Assembly (NCBI RefSeq): GCF_009883055.1
Contig: NZ_WWVR01000012.1
Span: 16,652-80,651 of the forward strand
Direction: 5' to 3'
Source of the DNA: Blautia sp. BIOML-A1
GTDB taxonomy: Bacteria > Bacillota > Clostridia > Lachnospirales > Lachnospiraceae
DNA: 64,000 nucleotides
Shown here: piece by piece, positions 61,139 to 64,000 of the stretch
Layout: every line of letters starts with the position of its first letter
Position numbering within the stretch: the first letter of the stretch is position 1
Translations under genes and position numbers: made by a program
Notes under the pieces: generated by a model
Told to the model about the DNA's origin: nothing
What the model saw: only the letters and a program-made list of their open reading frames with translations
Database searches by the model: none

Positions 61139-61402
61139 TTAGCCAATGCTGTTGACAGCTTTAGACAGACGGGAAATCTTTCTTGCACAGTTGTTTTTGT
61201 GATAAACACCCTTGGATGTTGCTTTGCTGATTGTAGAGATAGCCTCTGTAAGAGCAGCCTGTGCAGCAGCTTTATCGTTTTTCTGAACTGCAGTTTCTAC
61301 TTTTTTGATGGAAGTTTTAACAGCAGAACGGATAGATTTGTTTCTAGCAGCTTTAGTTCTGTTTACTAAAATTCTTTTCTTTGCAGATTTGATGTTAGCC
61401 AA
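61139..61402 (-). CDS. rpsT: 30S ribosomal protein S20 (TTG start)
   Basis: An 87-residue basic ribosomal protein of the small subunit, starting with the family sequence ANIKSAKKRILVNRTKAARNK. The only start that gives the normal N-terminus is TTG at 61402, with GGAGGTG six bases before it; a longer in-frame ATG at 61477 lies in the leader. The E. coli rpsT gene also uses TTG, where it serves autoregulation, so the same may hold here (family knowledge). Confidence 0.96.
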   Translation of the reverse strand: MANIKSAKKRILVNRTKAARNKSIRSAVKTSIKKVETAVQKNDKAAAQAALTEAISTISKATSKGVYHKNNCARKISRLSKAVNSIG

Positions 61403-61485
61403 TTGGTACACCTCCATTTCAGATTTATAATAATGTGTCGTTGTCACAGAAACAGACACGGGCGTTCCTGTAAACATGCTTATAT

Positions 61486-61514
61486 ATATTATTATATTTC
61501 TCCATGATTGTCAA
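61486..61514 (-). promoter_or_regulatory. rpsT promoter
   Basis: On the minus strand TTGACA (61514-61509) and TAATAT (61491-61486) are 17 bases apart. The leader to the TTG start is about 75 bases. Confidence 0.75.
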
Positions 61515-61588
61515 TAGGAAAATCCATAAATGTCAAAAAAAGGACGAAATGCGGTACATAATTCTCCCGGGAATTACAAAAAGTAATA

Positions 61589-61615
61589 GTAATGGTTCAG
61601 TACTTTCAAAGTTAC
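61589..61615 (+). repeat. Degenerate 27-bp mini-element, copy H
   Basis: A 27-mer with GTAAT and GTTAC ends, identical at 22 of 27 positions to the mini-element at 43415 (the core GTTCAGTAC is intact). Its flanks show no duplication. It lies upstream of gpr. Confidence 0.4.
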
Positions 61616-61680
61616 GCGAGAGATTTCCTGCTGAACAGGTATGGGAAACACAACAAATCACAGCATCAGGAGGGTACGAT

Positions 61681-62589
61681 ATGACTGGCGGCAGAAGAAT
61701 TCGAACAGACCTTGCACTGGAAACGACGGAGCGGTTTGCACAGGAAAATACGGAGATCCGTGGCGTGGAAATCCAGGAAGACTACGATGAGGAAAAAGAT
61801 ATCCGGACAACGGTCGTGAAGATTGTTACAGAAAACGGAGCGAAGTCCATGGGGCGGCCGCAGGGAACCTACATTACCATAGAAGCTCCGGATCTTTCAA
61901 ACGCGGATGAGGATTATCACAGGGAAATTTCCCAGGAGATTTCACGACATCTGCGGGAACTGATCAATCTTGAAAAAGAAAAATCAATCTTGGTTGTGGG
62001 TCTTGGAAATGCGGCGATCACAGCAGATGCACTGGGACCGCATGTGATCGAGAATCTTCATATGACGCGGCATCTTATAAGAGAGTATGGACTTCGAGGG
62101 ATCGGGCAGGAAAAAATGCACTGCGTCAGCGGGATCATTCCGGGTGTTATGGCACAGACAGGGATGGAGACTGCGGAGATCGTGCAGGGCGTTGTTTCAG
62201 AGACAAAACCGGATGTGGTGGTTGCGATTGATGCACTCGCAGCACGGAGTGTACGGCGGCTGAATCGGACGATCCAGATCACAGATACGGGAATCCATCC
62301 GGGATCCGGCGTGGGAAACCACAGAAATGGGCTTACGGAAGATAATCTTCAGGTAAAAGTGATCGGGATCGGCGTGCCGACAGTTGTGGATGCGGCGACG
62401 ATCGTGCATGACTCGATGGAGCATCTTCTGGATGCACTGGAGGAAACAGAGCAGAAGGAATTTCTGGAGGAGATGATCGCACCGAATCTTTACAGTATGT
62501 TTGTGACACCGAAGGATGTGGATGAGACAGTGAAATATCTGAGCTTCACGATCTCGGAAGGGCTGAACATCGCTTTTTCTGAAGTGTGA
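61681..62589 (+). CDS. gpr: GPR endopeptidase (germination protease)
   Basis: A 302-residue A25-family aspartic-type protease that degrades small acid-soluble spore proteins on germination. RRIRTDLALE near the start is the propeptide and SASP-like self-cleavage region; VVGLGNAAITADALGP, VVVAIDALAARSVRRLNRTIQITDTGIHPGSGVGN are hallmark segments. AGGAGGG before ATG 61681 sets the start, although the frame is open to 61504. It proves the organism forms spores. spoIIP follows, as in Bacillus. Confidence 0.95.
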   Translation: MTGGRRIRTDLALETTERFAQENTEIRGVEIQEDYDEEKDIRTTVVKIVTENGAKSMGRPQGTYITIEAPDLSNADEDYHREISQEISRHLRELINLEKEKSILVVGLGNAAITADALGPHVIENLHMTRHLIREYGLRGIGQEKMHCVSGIIPGVMAQTGMETAEIVQGVVSETKPDVVVAIDALAARSVRRLNRTIQITDTGIHPGSGVGNHRNGLTEDNLQVKVIGIGVPTVVDAATIVHDSMEHLLDALEETEQKEFLEEMIAPNLYSMFVTPKDVDETVKYLSFTISEGLNIAFSEV

Positions 62590-62679
62590 TCTTCATCAGA
62601 AGAAGCAATTGCTGTGAATGAAAGGAACGGGCATAATTCCGAGATTTTTATCATAGGATACCTTGAAAGAGGTGATTCT

Positions 62680-63864
62680 GTGACAAGGACCCGGAAGACG
62701 ATCTGTACCCTCATGTGTCTGGCTTTTTTTGCTGTGCTGGCAGTGATGCCGGGTTCTTTTATCATGCAGAAAAATGTGTACAGGCAGCTTCCGCTGTTTC
62801 GATTTCTTGAGCGGAAAGCCGCCCGTGATTTCCAGCGGAAAGATCCCGATACGTATGCGAAGATTGTGGAAAACCATACGGAATACCTCGGTGCGATGGT
62901 GGAAAAAGAGAATGAAGAGGTGCGGAAGGAGCAGGAGAAGGTCGAGGGACAGGCTCACAAAGAAGCAGCAGACAAGCAGAAGAAAGATTCTGAAAAAGAA
63001 ACAGAGAAATCTCAGCGGAACAAGCCGGTCACTGCCACACCGGAAGTAACACAGGCCGTTCTGGTTTCAAATAACATACAGCCTGCACCGCGCATCGACC
63101 TCTCACCGCAGACCCTCGCAGATTACAATTATCTTATGAACCAGTTTTTTATCGTGGATTCGCAGACCACCACAAATGCAGATCAGTTAAACGCGGCAGA
63201 ACTTCTCGGAGAAGATCTGACCATACAGAAAGATGCCGCAAAACCGCAGATCCTGCTCTATCATACACACTCGCAGGAAGCTTTTGCGGATTCAAAGGAG
63301 GGGGAGGTCGAAGATACGATCATCGGCGTGGGAAATTACCTGACAGAACTATTGACAAAAAACTACGGATATCAGGTGATCCACGTAACAGAAGCCTTCG
63401 ATATGGAAAGCGGTGAGCTGGACCGCAGTGCCGCCTACGACTATGCAGGAACGTATCTGGAAACGATACTGGAAGAAAATCCTTCTATAGAAGTCGTGAT
63501 AGATCTTCATCGTGACGGCGTGCCCGAAAACCGACATCTCGTGACCGAAATCAATGGAAAACCGACTGCACAGATCATGTTTTACAATGGATTAAGCTAT
63601 ACGATCGCGAGAGGAAGCCTTGATTATCTGCCGAACCCATACATTCAGGACAACCTGGCGTTTTCATTCCAGATGGAATACCAGGCGGCACAGTATTATC
63701 CGGATTTTTACAGAGGTATCTACCTCGCCGGATACCGTTACAACCTCCACCTGCGCCCAAGATCCGTCCTCGTCGAAGCCGGAGCCCAGACCAACACCGT
63801 CCAGGAAGTAAAAAACGCTATGGAGCCATTCGCAGATATTTTAAACCGCGTACTGCAAAACTGA
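62680..63864 (+). CDS. spoIIP: Stage II sporulation protein P
   Basis: A 394-residue cell-wall amidase/endopeptidase needed for engulfment of the forespore. An N-terminal membrane helix (about residues 8-30) is followed by a charged coiled region (about 70-125) rich in Glu, Lys and Gln, then the SpoIIP catalytic domain (about 165-394) with ILLYHTHSQEAFAD, VVIDLHRDGVPE and LVEAGAQTNT. AAAGAGGTGAT before GTG 62680 is a strong ribosome site; the ATG at 62614 lacks one. lepA usually follows and would lie beyond the window edge. Confidence 0.92.
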   Translation: MTRTRKTICTLMCLAFFAVLAVMPGSFIMQKNVYRQLPLFRFLERKAARDFQRKDPDTYAKIVENHTEYLGAMVEKENEEVRKEQEKVEGQAHKEAADKQKKDSEKETEKSQRNKPVTATPEVTQAVLVSNNIQPAPRIDLSPQTLADYNYLMNQFFIVDSQTTTNADQLNAAELLGEDLTIQKDAAKPQILLYHTHSQEAFADSKEGEVEDTIIGVGNYLTELLTKNYGYQVIHVTEAFDMESGELDRSAAYDYAGTYLETILEENPSIEVVIDLHRDGVPENRHLVTEINGKPTAQIMFYNGLSYTIARGSLDYLPNPYIQDNLAFSFQMEYQAAQYYPDFYRGIYLAGYRYNLHLRPRSVLVEAGAQTNTVQEVKNAMEPFADILNRVLQN

Positions 63865-63870
63865 AAAACT

Positions 63871-63926
63871 GTGCGTCGCATTCTCGTTGCTTCAGTAGTA
63901 GTGATGAGTTAGACGCACTATTTTTT
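63871..63926 (+). terminator. Terminator after spoIIP
   Basis: GTGCGTC (63871-63877) pairs perfectly with GACGCAC (63912-63918) across a 34-base loop and is followed by TATTTTTT. Confidence 0.7.
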
Positions 63927-64000
63927 AACATAATATATAGCAAGAATTCTCCTTCCTCTACAGGTGGGAGATGAATTGCAAAAAATAAAAAAGAACACTT

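Overview
The window looks like chromosomal DNA of a spore-forming Lachnospiraceae bacterium, most like Blautia and its relatives (inference). The evidence is the mid-40s GC look, the sporulation genes gpr and spoIIP, strong AGGAGG-type ribosome sites, the sugar-uptake ABC and PTS systems, and a Feo iron locus with small Cys-rich membrane proteins. No phage, plasmid or CRISPR genes are visible.

Layout. 1-3763: end of a solute-binding protein gene plus permease-ATPase-permease of a sugar ABC importer. 4013-7697: small DUF1700-like membrane protein, then a YesN/YesM-type two-component system. 7843-16627: a furanose-type (YtfQ/R/T-YjfF-like) ABC importer followed by araA, an FGGY kinase and araD, which together form an L-arabinose uptake and catabolism block. 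16694-21285 (minus): glgX and a fusion of a CDP-glycerol glycerophosphotransferase with a GT4 glycosyltransferase. 21286-22442: candidate small RNA, a 62-residue Asn/Ser-rich protein and a rhodanese. 22652-26704: fructose operon fruK-fruA-HPr paralogue-fruR. 26746-29499: overlapping housekeeping genes (two metallophosphoesterases, an rRNA methyltransferase, rdgB). 29599-31021: secreted Fn3-like protein and seven tRNA genes. 31297-33662: sigma-fragment-like protein, DtxR-type regulator, EamA transporter. 33732-36654 (minus): guanine deaminase and NCS2 purine permease behind a purine riboswitch. 36780-42876: argG diverging from argCJBD. 42930-47440: a second DtxR-type regulator diverging from feoA-feoA-feoB-small membrane proteins-HMA protein. 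47537-56207: YdcZ transporter, comEA, a two-component system, a GerMN lipoprotein, comEC and a GT-C glycosyltransferase. 56204-60986: holA, then nadB-nadC-niaR-nadA. 61139-63864: rpsT (minus), gpr, spoIIP.

The most notable non-genic signal is a family of tiny non-coding insertions. Three 142-bp copies (3768, 32077, 46536) and several 27-46-bp derivatives all have GTAAC/GTTAC termini. Copies at 32077, 46536 and 43346 have perfect 8-bp target duplications, and copies at 25814 and 43415 have 7/8 matches. GTAA ends with 8-bp duplications point to mobilisation in trans by an IS66-type transposase (inference). One short copy abuts the stop codon of the HPr gene, one relic supplies the stop codon of holA, and one lies in the leader of the purine riboswitch.

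Other points of interest are an HPr paralogue with Lys in place of regulatory Ser46, a purine aptamer with an enlarged J3/1 junction, a protein resembling sigma-70 regions 1.1 to 2.2 without the promoter-binding regions, an untracked 49-residue membrane protein with a TTG start in the feo locus, and a probable ATT start codon for comEA. All functions are read from motifs and context; no database search was run.
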